From: Eutrophocola sp964601805
GTDB lineage: Bacteria > Pseudomonadota > Gammaproteobacteria > Pseudomonadales > Pseudohongiellaceae
Direction of reading: 5' to 3'
Assembly (NCBI GenBank): GCA_964601805.1
Contig: CAZROW010000001.1
Coordinates: forward strand, 72,440-136,439
DNA length: 64,000 nt
Shown: positions 20,485 to 29,390 of the stretch, piece after piece
How positions within the stretch are numbered: position 1 is the stretch's first letter
Layout: every line of letters begins with the position of its first letter
Notes under the pieces: model-generated
The model's input: the letters and a program-made list of their open reading frames with translations, nothing else
Told to the model about the DNA's origin: nothing
Databases searched by the model: none
Translations under genes and position numbers: made by a program

Positions 20485-20523
20485 TTGGCCCCAGTTGCCA
20501 CCAGGCCACGCAGGTTTCAACTC

Positions 20524-20556
20524 GAAAGCAGCTCACCAGGGCTGCTTTCTGCTTTA
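20524..20556 (+). terminator. Candidate terminator after rpmF
   Basis: GAAAGCAGC (20524-20532) pairs with GCTGCTTTC (20541-20549). The following T content is modest (TGCTTTATAG), so termination may be partial. Confidence 0.5.
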
Positions 20557-20729
20557 TAGTGATAAATAACTACAGTTTCTATTTATGTGGTTACTTTTAC
20601 TAGATACTTGAATTTGCTGCCTGGAAACCCGCTGACAGACGTTATTTAAAACACCTTTGCAGTATCGGATTTTCAGAAACCACATTGGCAACTCCAGTGT
20701 TGCCGACATTCCAGAGAGGTATATCGCAG

Positions 20730-21677
20730 ATGCAGGCTAGCCATACCGGTTATATTTTTCCGGGCCAGGGTTCGCAGAAAACGGGCATGCTCAGCGAACT
20801 GGCCGGGGAATATCCTGGCGTCAAGGCAACCTTTGATGAAGCAAGCCAGGTACTGGGTTACGACCTCTGGGACCTGGTCCAGCACGGTGCCAGCGAAGAG
20901 CTTGCCAAGACCCACATCCAGCAGCCCGCCATTGTCACTGCCTCTATTGCTATCTGGCGTCTCTGGCAGGAGCAGGGCGGACAATCACCGGTGATAGCCG
21001 CCGGGCACAGCCTGGGTGAATATTCTGCTCTGACCGCTGCCGGTGCACTGTCATTTGTGGATGCTGTCAGCCTGGTCCAGAAGCGTGGGCAGTACATGCA
21101 AACTGCAGTACCGCTTGGTGAAGGCGGTATGGCTGCTATCGTGGGACTGGATGACGAGAAGATCCTGAAAGCCTGTGAAGAAGCCAGGCAGGGCGAGGAA
21201 GTCGCCGCAGTGAACTTCAACTCACCCGGACAGGTGGTTATCTCCGGTCATACCGACGCGGTAAACAGGGCCTCAGCACTTTGCAAGGAAGCAGGGGCCA
21301 AACGTGCCCTGCCACTGCCAGTCAGTGCACCATTCCATTCTATTCTCATGAAGCCCGCAGCCGAGAAATTTGCCGCAGACCTGGACGCGGTGACACTCAA
21401 TCCACCCGAGTTTCCCGTCATACAGAATTTTGGCCTGGCATCATCCAGCGACCCTGCTGTCATTCGTGACAACCTGGTCAGCCAGATTTACAACCCGGTC
21501 CCCTGGGTTTCCACCATTAACCGCTTTGCTGAAGCCGGAATTACCACAGTGATTGAAATGGGGCCTGGCAAGGTACTCAATGGGCTGAACAAACGCATCA
21601 ATCCGGATATGACCGCCGCCTCGGTCAATGATCCTGCCAGTCTCCAGGAAGCCCTGGCCCTGGTAGCCAGCGCCTGA
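20730..21677 (+). CDS. fabD: Malonyl-CoA-acyl carrier protein transacylase
   Basis: FabD loads malonyl groups onto ACP for fatty-acid elongation. I use the ATG at 20730, with AGAGAGGT at 20713-20720 as ribosome site, giving 315 residues. An in-frame start at 20685 would add 15 atypical residues. FPGQGSQ lies at 10-16, the nucleophile Ser94 in AGHSLGEYSA, and the catalytic His in LPVSAPFHSILMKPA. It opens the fatty-acid block, and fabG follows 16 bases after its stop. Confidence 0.96.
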   Translation: MQASHTGYIFPGQGSQKTGMLSELAGEYPGVKATFDEASQVLGYDLWDLVQHGASEELAKTHIQQPAIVTASIAIWRLWQEQGGQSPVIAAGHSLGEYSALTAAGALSFVDAVSLVQKRGQYMQTAVPLGEGGMAAIVGLDDEKILKACEEARQGEEVAAVNFNSPGQVVISGHTDAVNRASALCKEAGAKRALPLPVSAPFHSILMKPAAEKFAADLDAVTLNPPEFPVIQNFGLASSSDPAVIRDNLVSQIYNPVPWVSTINRFAEAGITTVIEMGPGKVLNGLNKRINPDMTAASVNDPASLQEALALVASA

Positions 21678-21693
21678 AAACGAGGACGAGTCA

Positions 21694-22437
21694 ATGAATG
21701 ATCAAGTAAACAGGATTGCAGTAGTGACAGGGGCCTCGCGGGGCATCGGCAAGGCAATTGCACTCGAACTGGGCAAGACGGCCACCGTCATAGGCACCGC
21801 AACCTCTGAATCCGGCGCTGACAACATCACCGCCTACCTGGCAGAAAACAATATTGCCGGTAAAGGCTACTGCCTGGATGTGTCTTCCGATGAATCCATC
21901 GCCGCTTTTTGCCAATCTGTGCAGGATGAGTTTGGCCCTGTTGCCATCCTGGTCAACAATGCCGGGATTACTCGCGACAATATCCTGATGCGAATGAAAA
22001 ACGACGAATGGGACCAGGTTATCAATACCAACCTCAGTTCCATTTACCGCATGTCCAAGGCCCTGGTCAGGGGCATGACCAAGGCGCGCTGGGGACGCAT
22101 CGTCAGCATCAGTTCCGTGGTGGGCTCAAGTGGCAATATCGGCCAGTCCAACTATGCAGCAGCCAAGGCGGGGCTTGAAGGATTTTCCCGCGCCCTGGCA
22201 ATGGAAATCGGTTCACGGGGTATTACCGTGAATGCTGTTGCACCAGGTTTTATCGACACCGATATGACCCGGGAACTGGGCGAGGAACAAACGGCGGCAT
22301 TGCTGTCAAAAATACCCATGGCACGCTATGGACAGCCTGAAGAGGTCGCTGCAGTAGTGGCTTTTCTTGCGTCAGATCAAGCAGGTTATATAACGGGTGA
22401 AACTGTTCATGTAAACGGTGGAATGTATATGGGATAA
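21694..22437 (+). CDS. fabG: 3-oxoacyl-ACP reductase
   Basis: This NADPH-dependent short-chain dehydrogenase reduces 3-ketoacyl-ACP in each elongation cycle. It has 247 residues. The cofactor motif TGASRGIG is at 12-19, NNAGITRDN near 89, the catalytic Ser in SISSVVGSSG and the Tyr/Lys pair in NYAAAKAG. The C-terminus ETVHVNGGMYMG is family-typical. A purine-rich ACGAGGACGAG precedes the start. It lies between fabD and acpP, the usual order. Confidence 0.97.
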   Translation: MNDQVNRIAVVTGASRGIGKAIALELGKTATVIGTATSESGADNITAYLAENNIAGKGYCLDVSSDESIAAFCQSVQDEFGPVAILVNNAGITRDNILMRMKNDEWDQVINTNLSSIYRMSKALVRGMTKARWGRIVSISSVVGSSGNIGQSNYAAAKAGLEGFSRALAMEIGSRGITVNAVAPGFIDTDMTRELGEEQTAALLSKIPMARYGQPEEVAAVVAFLASDQAGYITGETVHVNGGMYMG

Positions 22438-22602
22438 TTCCCAAATACGTTTTATACAGCATTGAAAATACGGCATTTTTTTGCCGGAAAATTAAAGGGT
22501 TTTTAAGATTACATAATTAATTAAGTTACGGTAAACTGCGCTCAATATCGGGGTTGGCCCCGACAAACAGTTACCAGATTTTTAATTCAAATCTTTGTCT
22601 AC

Positions 22603-22622
22603 CAGGAGCTAACAGGAGCTAA
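22603..22622 (+). repeat. Tandem 10-bp repeat forming duplicated Shine-Dalgarno sequence before acpP
   Basis: CAGGAGCTAA occurs twice head to tail (22603-22612, 22613-22622), followed by GAAGAAT and the acpP ATG at 22630. Both copies contain AGGAG. The downstream copy is about 11 bases from the start. Confidence 0.7.
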
Positions 22623-22629
22623 GAAGAAT

Positions 22630-22863
22630 ATGAGTAGCGTTGAAGAACGAGTAAAAAAGATTGTCGCCGAACAACTCGGAGTGAAAGAAGAAGAGGTGAA
22701 AAGCGAATCATCTTTTGTCGAGGATCTGGGTGCTGATTCCCTGGATACCGTAGAACTGGTTATGGCCCTGGAAGAAGAATTCGAAACAGAAATTCCTGAC
22801 GAAGAAGCTGAAAAAATCACGACAGTGCAACTGGCTATCAACTACGTCAACGAACATCTGTAA
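22630..22863 (+). CDS. acpP: Acyl carrier protein
   Basis: This 77-residue acidic carrier for fatty-acid intermediates has the phosphopantetheine site Ser37 in GADSLDTVEL. It begins MSSVEERVKKIVAEQLGV and ends INYVNEHL. Codon use is strongly biased, as expected for an abundant protein. About 190 non-coding bases separate it from fabG. These contain a hairpin (TCGGGG/CCCCGA near 22546-22561), and a tandem duplicated Shine-Dalgarno sequence precedes the start. A terminator follows, so it can be expressed as its own transcript. Confidence 0.98.
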   Translation: MSSVEERVKKIVAEQLGVKEEEVKSESSFVEDLGADSLDTVELVMALEEEFETEIPDEEAEKITTVQLAINYVNEHL

Positions 22864-22884
22864 TTACCAGACCGGGTAATTCAA

Positions 22885-22920
22885 GAAGCTACTTTCGGTC
22901 TTCCGGAAGTAGCTTTTTTA
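22885..22920 (+). terminator. Rho-independent terminator after acpP
   Basis: AAGCTACTT (22886-22894) pairs with AAGTAGCTT (22907-22915), followed by a run of six T. Confidence 0.85.
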
Positions 22921-23035
22921 TTGGCTCAACCGAAACCGTATTGCCGAGTTTTGCGTAGAAGATAACGTCACTGAGCGTTGTTTCATGGCAGGATTATTCA
23001 GTATAGTTACGGCAAAAAATTCCAAGGAATAACAA

Positions 23036-24274
23036 TTGTCCAGAAGAAGAGTCGTTATCACCGGGATGGGAGCAATCACCCCGCTTGGCAACAGTGTTAA
23101 AAGCACCTGGGACGGTCTGAAAGCTGGGAAAAGCGGCATTTCCCTGATCGATGAATTTGATGCATCCGCCTACAGCACCCGCTTTGGTGGTCTGATCAGG
23201 GACTTCAATGTCGAGGAATACATGCCCCTGCGAGAAGCCAGGCGCATGGATGAATTCCTACACTATGGCATTGCCGCCGGCAAACAGGCAATGACTGATG
23301 CCGGATTCGAATCAGCAGGCTATGACCCTGACCGGGTCGGGGTGGCGATCGGTTCGGGGATTGGCGGCATCAGCAATATTGAAAATACCGTTGAACTGAT
23401 CAAGGATCGCGGTCCCCGCAAGATATCTCCCTATTTCGTACCAGGCTCCATCATCAACATGGTAGCGGGCACTCTTTCCATCGACTTCAATCTCAAGGGG
23501 CCAAACCTGGCCGTTTCCACGGCCTGTACCACCGGCACGCATTGTATTGGCCTGGCTGCCCGCATGATTGCCTATGGTGATGCCGATGCCATGGTAGCGG
23601 GCGGGGCTGAAAAACCCCTGTCCAAGGCAGGCCTGGGCGGATTCTGCGCCGCCAGGGCATTATCCACCCGTAATGATGATCCCACCGTCGCCAGCAGACC
23701 CTGGGATGCAGATCGTGACGGTTTCGTGCTCAGTGACGGGGCCGGTATTCTGCTGCTGGAAGAATATGAGGCGGCCAAAAAACGTGGTGCCAATATCTAT
23801 GCAGAGGTGGCAGGATTTGGCATGAGTGGCGATGCCTACCACATCACCTCACCCTCCGAGAACGGCGAAGGGGCAGCGCGCTGTATGCAAAATGCCCTGA
23901 ACGATGCCGGGCTTGATGCTTCCCAGGTTCAGTACATCAACGCCCATGGTACATCCACCATGGCAGGGGACCTGGCTGAAACCATGGCAGTGAAGCAGGT
24001 ATTCGGCAATCACAGTGAGAATCTCGCCGTGAGCTCCATCAAGTCCATGATCGGTCATTCCCTGGGAGCAACTGGTGCCGTGGAAGCCATATTCTCCATC
24101 ATGAGCATGTTGGAGGGTGTCGTTCCGCCCACCATCAACCTGGATAAACCCGGCGAGGGTTGCGACCTGGATTATGTCCCCAACACGGCAAGGGACATGT
24201 CAATGACAGCTGTCATGAGCAATTCCTTTGGCTTTGGCGGTACCAACGGCAGCCTGATTCTGTCCCGGATCTGA
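23036..24274 (+). CDS. fabF: 3-oxoacyl-ACP synthase II
   Basis: This condensing enzyme elongates acyl-ACP, including the palmitoleate to cis-vaccenate step. It begins with TTG at 23036, with AAGGAA about seven bases upstream, and the protein starts MSRRRVVITGMGAITPLGN, matching FabF. It has 412 residues. Cys164 is in STACTTGTHCIG, and the catalytic histidines are in NAHGTSTMAGD and SMIGHSLGATGA. It is separated from acpP by a terminator and 116 bases, so it probably has its own promoter. pabC follows 11 bases after the stop. Confidence 0.97.
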   Translation: MSRRRVVITGMGAITPLGNSVKSTWDGLKAGKSGISLIDEFDASAYSTRFGGLIRDFNVEEYMPLREARRMDEFLHYGIAAGKQAMTDAGFESAGYDPDRVGVAIGSGIGGISNIENTVELIKDRGPRKISPYFVPGSIINMVAGTLSIDFNLKGPNLAVSTACTTGTHCIGLAARMIAYGDADAMVAGGAEKPLSKAGLGGFCAARALSTRNDDPTVASRPWDADRDGFVLSDGAGILLLEEYEAAKKRGANIYAEVAGFGMSGDAYHITSPSENGEGAARCMQNALNDAGLDASQVQYINAHGTSTMAGDLAETMAVKQVFGNHSENLAVSSIKSMIGHSLGATGAVEAIFSIMSMLEGVVPPTINLDKPGEGCDLDYVPNTARDMSMTAVMSNSFGFGGTNGSLILSRI

Positions 24275-24285
24275 CCGGGGGCGTC

Positions 24286-25116
24286 ATGCCAGTCAATGGT
24301 CAGCCGCATGAATCAATCGCTACCAGTGACAGGGGGCTGGCCTACGGCGACGGTCTTTTCGAAACCATACTCATTCACCAGGGCACACCGATCTTGCTGG
24401 CTGCACACCTGGACAGACTCGAGGAAGGTGCCCGGCGACTGAAAATCCCCCTGGACCGAGGACAACTGGAAGCAGAGATTGCAGAACTGTCCGCAAATTT
24501 CCCGGAGCAGGGTGTGCTCAAGCTTATGGTCACCCGTGGCAGTGGCGGTCGCGGCTATGCGCCGCCTGATTCACCTGAACCTGTACATATTCTTGGCTTG
24601 CATGATCTGCCTGCTTACCCGGACAACCTGTTTTCCAGCGGCATTGATGTGTTTGTCTGCCAGCAACGCCTGGCCAGGCAACCGGCCCTGGCAGGCATCA
24701 AGCACCTCAACAGGCTTGAGCAGGTACTGGCCTCCATGGAGTGGCCGAACGATACTTACATGGAAGGCCTGATGCTGGATACCGAAGGCCATGTCATTGA
24801 AGGGACACGCAGCAACATTTTCTGGGTGCAGGACGGGGAGTTAATGACACCATCACTTTTTCAGTGTGGTGTTGCCGGTATCATGCGCAATTACCTGGCC
24901 AGCTGCCTGGGGCAGGTCAGGGAAGTGGATGACTGCAGCCTGGCACAGCTATGCAAAGCCCGAGAGGTCTTTTTCTGCAACAGTATCTTTGGTGTCTGGC
25001 CGGTCAGGAAAATTCAAAGCGGTGATACCGAGGTGACTTTTCCGGCAGACCAGCGTCATTTTTCCCATGTGGCGAACAAAGCTGTCAGCGAATTGCTTGC
25101 ATCGGTTTCAACGTAA
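24286..25116 (+). CDS. pabC: Aminodeoxychorismate lyase
   Basis: This PLP enzyme of fold type IV converts 4-amino-4-deoxychorismate to p-aminobenzoate and pyruvate for folate synthesis. I choose the ATG at 24286 (MPVNGQPHESIATSDRGLAYGDGLFETI), giving 276 residues; the longer in-frame upstream stretch overlaps fabF. The PLP lysine lies in GIKHLNRLEQVLA. The C-terminal region EGTRSNIFWVQDG is typical. It lies between fabF and mltG, as in E. coli and Pseudomonas. Its partner gene pabB is elsewhere in this window. Confidence 0.92.
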   Translation: MPVNGQPHESIATSDRGLAYGDGLFETILIHQGTPILLAAHLDRLEEGARRLKIPLDRGQLEAEIAELSANFPEQGVLKLMVTRGSGGRGYAPPDSPEPVHILGLHDLPAYPDNLFSSGIDVFVCQQRLARQPALAGIKHLNRLEQVLASMEWPNDTYMEGLMLDTEGHVIEGTRSNIFWVQDGELMTPSLFQCGVAGIMRNYLASCLGQVREVDDCSLAQLCKAREVFFCNSIFGVWPVRKIQSGDTEVTFPADQRHFSHVANKAVSELLASVST

Positions 25117-25154
25117 CAGTTTCGCAAACAGCTACAGATAATTACTCCGGACTC

Positions 25155-26189
25155 ATGGCTGACGAGAAACATCAACAAGCACCGCGAATTCCCATCAGCA
25201 AAAAGAAGGTGCTCTTGTGGGGCTGGATCCTGCTGCTTTGTGGTCTGTTGCGCGTCATTTTTTTCGTCCAGCATATCAATGCACCTGTCGCGATAAACGA
25301 CGACCAGGTCATCGAAGTACGAGCCGGCATGACCTTCAACCAGCTGGTGAACCAGCTGGCCAGCCAGGACATCCTGGATTACCCCTTTGATGTGCGCCTG
25401 TATGGTCGCCTCAGTGGTCGTGCCAATGCCATACAGGCCGGTGATTACCTGCTGACGCCGGGCATGACAGCCACCGGCTTGTTGGACAAGCTGGCTTCCG
25501 GTGACGTCATTGTCTACCAGGTGGTCTTGCTGGAAGGCTGGACCCTCGCGCAGGCTTTGCAGGCCATTCAGGCGCACCCGATGATCACGGTGGAATTGCC
25601 GGCCAATGATCCGTCAGCATTGCAGTCACTGCTTGGCAGTGAGAGCTATCCCGAGGGCATGATTTTTCCCGATACCTATAATTTCAGTCGTGGTACCACC
25701 GACAGGCAAATACTCCAGAGAGCCTTCACACTGATGCAATCCGTGCTGTCAGAAGAATGGGCTGCCAGGGATGTCGGGCTGCCCTATGAGGAACCCTATG
25801 AAGCCCTGGTCATGGCATCGATCGTTGAAAAAGAAACCGGTCTGGCCAGTGAACGACAGCAAATTGCCGGCGTCTTCGTACGACGATTGCAGCGCAACAT
25901 GCGACTGCAAACTGACCCGACAGTAATCTATGGCCTTGGCAGCGATTTTACCGGTGACCTGACGCGAGCCGATTTGCGCCGCAGGACACCTTACAACACT
26001 TACATGAATGCCGGCCTGCCCCCTACACCGATTGCATTACCCGGCAGGGAGTCACTTTATGCCAGCCTGCACCCCGACGAGGGTGATACACTCTATTTTG
26101 TTGCCCGCGGTGACGGCAGTCATTATTTTTCCAGCACACTGGAAGAACATGAACGGGCAGTTCAGCAATACCAGTTAGGTGGACAGTAG
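25155..26189 (+). CDS. mltG: Endolytic murein transglycosylase MltG
   Basis: MltG cleaves nascent glycan strands in the inner membrane and helps set glycan length. The 344-residue protein has a basic cytoplasmic tail, a single TM helix (about 17-36), a LysM-like periplasmic domain, and the YceG catalytic domain with the glutamate in MASIVEKETGLASERQQIAGVF followed by LQTDPTVIYGLG. The C-terminus RGDGSHYFSSTLEEH is typical. The tmk start lies five bases after its stop. Confidence 0.95.
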   Translation: MADEKHQQAPRIPISKKKVLLWGWILLLCGLLRVIFFVQHINAPVAINDDQVIEVRAGMTFNQLVNQLASQDILDYPFDVRLYGRLSGRANAIQAGDYLLTPGMTATGLLDKLASGDVIVYQVVLLEGWTLAQALQAIQAHPMITVELPANDPSALQSLLGSESYPEGMIFPDTYNFSRGTTDRQILQRAFTLMQSVLSEEWAARDVGLPYEEPYEALVMASIVEKETGLASERQQIAGVFVRRLQRNMRLQTDPTVIYGLGSDFTGDLTRADLRRRTPYNTYMNAGLPPTPIALPGRESLYASLHPDEGDTLYFVARGDGSHYFSSTLEEHERAVQQYQLGGQ

Positions 26190-26194
26190 TAAAA

Positions 26195-26869
26195 ATGAAC
26201 AACAAATCTGCAACAGGTAAAGCCGGTTTCATCGTGCTTGAAGGTGTTGATGGGGCAGGCAAGGGCGTGCAAAGCCGCAAGCTGCTGGCTGCGATGCAGG
26301 CAGCGGGTTTGCCTGCACTGCTGACACGCGAACCTGGCGGCTCACCCGGGGCCGAGGAAATTCGCCGGCTGATCGTGGAAGGTGATGTTGGCCGCTGGGA
26401 TGACATGACCGAATTACTGTTGATCTATGCAGCCAGGCGTTCCCACCTGACAGAAACTATCTGGCCAGCACTGGCAAAGGGCACCTGGGTGATTTCAGAT
26501 CGTTTTGCCGATTCATCACGGGCATTCCAGGGGGTCGCAGGCGGGCTTGGGCTGGACGTTGTCGAAACCGTACATCAACAGGTTGTTGGCGATTTCATAC
26601 CCGATCTGACCCTGATTCTCGACCTGGACCCGTCTGTTTCACTGGCACGGGCCGATGCCAGGGGCAGCGGAGAAGATCGCTTTGAACAAAAAGGGCTTGA
26701 GTACCAGAGCAGGGTAAGGGAAGGCTTCAGGCAACTGGCACAATCCACACCGGAGTCTCGTGTACTCATCGATGCCTCGGGCAGTATTGAAACCGTTGCC
26801 CGTCAGATACTGGATACCATGAACATACACTTTGGTCTGAACCTGTCCCCTCAGGCGGAGACTGCCTGA
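26195..26869 (+). CDS. tmk: Thymidylate kinase with atypical P-loop
   Basis: Tmk phosphorylates dTMP to dTDP. The 224-residue protein has TREPGGSPGAEEIRRL at about 47-62, DRFADSSRAFQG and a LID region RADARGSGEDRFEQ, all as expected for the E. coli-type enzyme. The Walker A loop reads GVDGAGKGVQS, with glycine where the family has Ser or Thr after the lysine. The codons around it are ordinary, so this may be a real variant or a sequence error. It is packed between mltG and holB (three bases apart). Confidence 0.93.
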   Translation: MNNKSATGKAGFIVLEGVDGAGKGVQSRKLLAAMQAAGLPALLTREPGGSPGAEEIRRLIVEGDVGRWDDMTELLLIYAARRSHLTETIWPALAKGTWVISDRFADSSRAFQGVAGGLGLDVVETVHQQVVGDFIPDLTLILDLDPSVSLARADARGSGEDRFEQKGLEYQSRVREGFRQLAQSTPESRVLIDASGSIETVARQILDTMNIHFGLNLSPQAETA

Positions 26870-26872
26870 AGC

Positions 26873-27871
26873 ATGAGTGAGAATGCCACTGAATTATTGC
26901 CCTGGATGGGCGAGCAGTATTCGCGCCTGCTCGGTCTTTACTCCAGTGGCAAACTTGCCCACGCCTACCTGTTTGGTGGCCAGCAGGGGCTCGGCAAATT
27001 CATGCTGGCAAGACATTTTGCCCATTACCTGCTTTGCAGTGAGAAACAGGATGACCAGCCTTGTGGTCACTGCCGGGAATGCCAGCTGCTGGCTGCGGGC
27101 ACCCATGCTGACCTGAAGATTATCCAGCCTGAAGATTCCCGGGAAATCCGTATCGAGCAGGTGCGCGATACCATCGCCTTCATCAACAACACATCGCAGC
27201 GTGGTGGCTACAAGGTCGTTATCTTCAATCCGGCGGAAGCCATGAATGTCAGCAGTGCCAATGCGCTTCTGAAGGCCCTTGAAGAACCCTCCAGCAGCAC
27301 ATTGCTGATCCTGATCTCCCATCAGCCGGCCTTGTTGATGGCAACCATTCGCAGTCGCTGCCACATGCTCAAGTTCACCCGCCCGTCACCTGAAGTGGTC
27401 ATCCCCTGGCTTGAAGAAAAAAATATTCGGGCTTCGGCCACGGAGCTGTTGCGAATCGCCAATAATGTTCCACTGCGTGCACTGGAATATGCTGATGATG
27501 ACGCCCTGCATGACAGGACGGTGCTCCATGGTGTGCTGGAACAATTACTCAGTGGCAATATCTCAATTGCACGCGCTGCCGCCGAGTGTGAAGGCTATGA
27601 CATTGAAGACAACATTGAAGGCATGATGTTTTGTACATCAGACATCCTGTCTCACAACCAGAGCGCCAGGGCAGGGGAACACAATGACCTTGATGACCAC
27701 GATCTGCAAAATCTCGCGGTGTTTTTCCAGGAACGTACTAGACTGAAGAAGCTTCACGATTTTTATCGTGAGCTGCTCAAAACACGGCGTGCTATCAACA
27801 GCAGTTCCAATCCAAACACCCTGTTGATACTGGAATCGTTATTTTATAGCTGGGCCGCGACAGTTAAATAA
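26873..27871 (+). CDS. holB: DNA polymerase III delta-prime subunit
   Basis: HolB is part of the clamp-loader complex. The 332-residue protein has a degenerate P-loop FGGQQGLGKFMLA and zinc-binding cysteines in LCSEKQDDQPCGHCRECQLL. It also has the sensor region EEPSSSTLLILISHQPALLMATIRSRC. It follows tmk by three bases and is followed by pilZ after 16 bases. Confidence 0.94.
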   Translation: MSENATELLPWMGEQYSRLLGLYSSGKLAHAYLFGGQQGLGKFMLARHFAHYLLCSEKQDDQPCGHCRECQLLAAGTHADLKIIQPEDSREIRIEQVRDTIAFINNTSQRGGYKVVIFNPAEAMNVSSANALLKALEEPSSSTLLILISHQPALLMATIRSRCHMLKFTRPSPEVVIPWLEEKNIRASATELLRIANNVPLRALEYADDDALHDRTVLHGVLEQLLSGNISIARAAAECEGYDIEDNIEGMMFCTSDILSHNQSARAGEHNDLDDHDLQNLAVFFQERTRLKKLHDFYRELLKTRRAINSSSNPNTLLILESLFYSWAATVK

Positions 27872-27887
27872 TTGCTTTTCGGAAACC

Positions 27888-28196
27888 ATGAAGGACTTAG
27901 AAAAGGCGCAGGAAGCGCTGCCTTTTTTTCATCTATCCGTACCCGACAATAACGCCCTGGCGCGATGCTATATGCCGTTTGCCAGAAACGGCGGCCTGTT
28001 TATTCCTGATGCAGAAAATTACGCACTGGGGGATCCCGTGTTCCTGTTGCTGAAACTGCCAGGCAGCGACAACCGGCATGCAGTCCAGGGCAAAGTATTC
28101 TGGATCAGTCCGCCAGGCAGTAGCAGGGGGGCTGGTATTGGAGTCAGATTCAGCAAGCAGGACAACCCGGTATCCCGCTTGATAGCAGCACAGTGA
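27888..28196 (+). CDS. pilZ: PilZ-domain protein, type IV pilus type
   Basis: The 102-residue product resembles Pseudomonas PilZ (SYMPFLKQGGLFIP there, CYMPFARNGGLFIP here; AGIGVQF there, AGIGVRF here). The c-di-GMP-binding RxxxR motif is absent, as in that branch, which acts in type IV pilus assembly through PilB and FimX. It is shorter than the 118-residue Pseudomonas protein at the C-terminus. It is the last gene of the rpmF-to-pilZ block, and its position after holB is conserved. Confidence 0.88.
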   Translation: MKDLEKAQEALPFFHLSVPDNNALARCYMPFARNGGLFIPDAENYALGDPVFLLLKLPGSDNRHAVQGKVFWISPPGSSRGAGIGVRFSKQDNPVSRLIAAQ

Positions 28197-28237
28197 CACG
28201 CTATCTCACCGGGCGGGTATTGGGGGCTTGTAACTGT

Positions 28238-29365
28238 CTATTTTTGCAGGCAGGAAAGCACCGCATCAGCAATGGCCAGGCTGGCCGTCAGTCCAGGTGA
28301 CTCGATACCAAAAAGCTGGACCAGTCCTTCGTATCCGTGATCAGCACCATCCCGGATAACAAAATCAGCCACACCACCATCACCGGCAAGCTTGGGACGA
28401 ATACCACTGTAACCCGGATGAATCTCCCGCGTGCTGATGCCCGGGTAGTATGTCGCAATGGCCGCCCGAAAGAGGGACTCCCTGTTCTGGTCCACGGCAT
28501 AATCGATATCCGTTACCGTTTCAGCATCAGGACCGAACCGGGCTTGCCCGGCCATATCCAGGGTCACATGGACACCCAGGCCCTTGAGGTTTTTCTCGGG
28601 CAAAGGGTAGACGAGATGGGAAAAAGGCGATTTGCCCTTGAGATTGAAGTAGGAACCCTTGACCAGTTTTTGCGCCGGAATCTCATCCCCGGGATAGTTG
28701 TCAATGCAACCGGCGACTTGCTGCGCTGATAATCCTGCACAGTTAATCACCTGGCCGGCATCAAAGGTATAAGGACTGTCCTGGCATTGCGTGCTTAAAC
28801 GAAAACCATTCGGTCTTTTTTCTATGGCAGTGACCTGCGTTAGTGGCGAAAAAAGGGTGCCATTGTTTTCCGCCATGGCCAACAGTGAATACATGTATTG
28901 ATGACTGTCGATAATGCCACTGGAAGGGGAAAGCAGTGCTTCGACTGCCTCCAGTTCGGGTTCCAGTTGTGCCAGTTGCCTGGCGGAAACCAGTGACAGG
29001 TCTGTCACGCCATTATCTTCTGCCTTGCGCCACAGTGCGGCCAGTTCAGGCTGCTGCTCCTTGCGGGCAATGATCAGTTTCCCGAGTTTCCTGCAGGGAA
29101 TATTGAACTGCTCACAGTAGGCGTAGAGTTGCTTTCGGCCTTCAATACACAGCCGTGTTTTCAGGGAGTCTTGCGGGTAATAGATTCCTGCATGGATTAC
29201 TTCACTGTTCCTGCTGCTGGTTTCCTCACCGAAACCGGCATTTTTTTCAAGGACAACAATGGAGCGGTTTGCAAACACGGAGTTTTGCGAAAGTTTCCAG
29301 GCGACTGCCAGGCCCACCACGCCTGCACCGATAATTCAGATATCAAATTGGTCTGTTGTGGACAC
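28238..29365 (-). pseudogene. lhgO: LhgO-like FAD-dependent 2-hydroxyacid oxidase with in-frame stop in the Rossmann motif
   Basis: The 360-residue frame ending at 28238 resembles L-2-hydroxyglutarate oxidase: SSRNSEVIHAGIYYPQDSLK, GLGVHVTLDMAG and SGIRPKLAGDGG are typical. Its natural start is lost. Reading upstream in the same frame gives IIGAGVVGLAVAWKL, the FAD-binding glycine motif, but a TGA at 29336-29338 interrupts it directly before IIGAG. The only start upstream is GTG at 29365, nine codons before that TGA. Starting at GTG 29320 would remove the first glycines of the motif. Either this is a fresh nonsense mutation or a base error. It lies 25 bases downstream of ggt. Confidence 0.7.
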
Positions 29366-29390
29366 GGCTTCTGCTTACTTCGCGCCGGCA

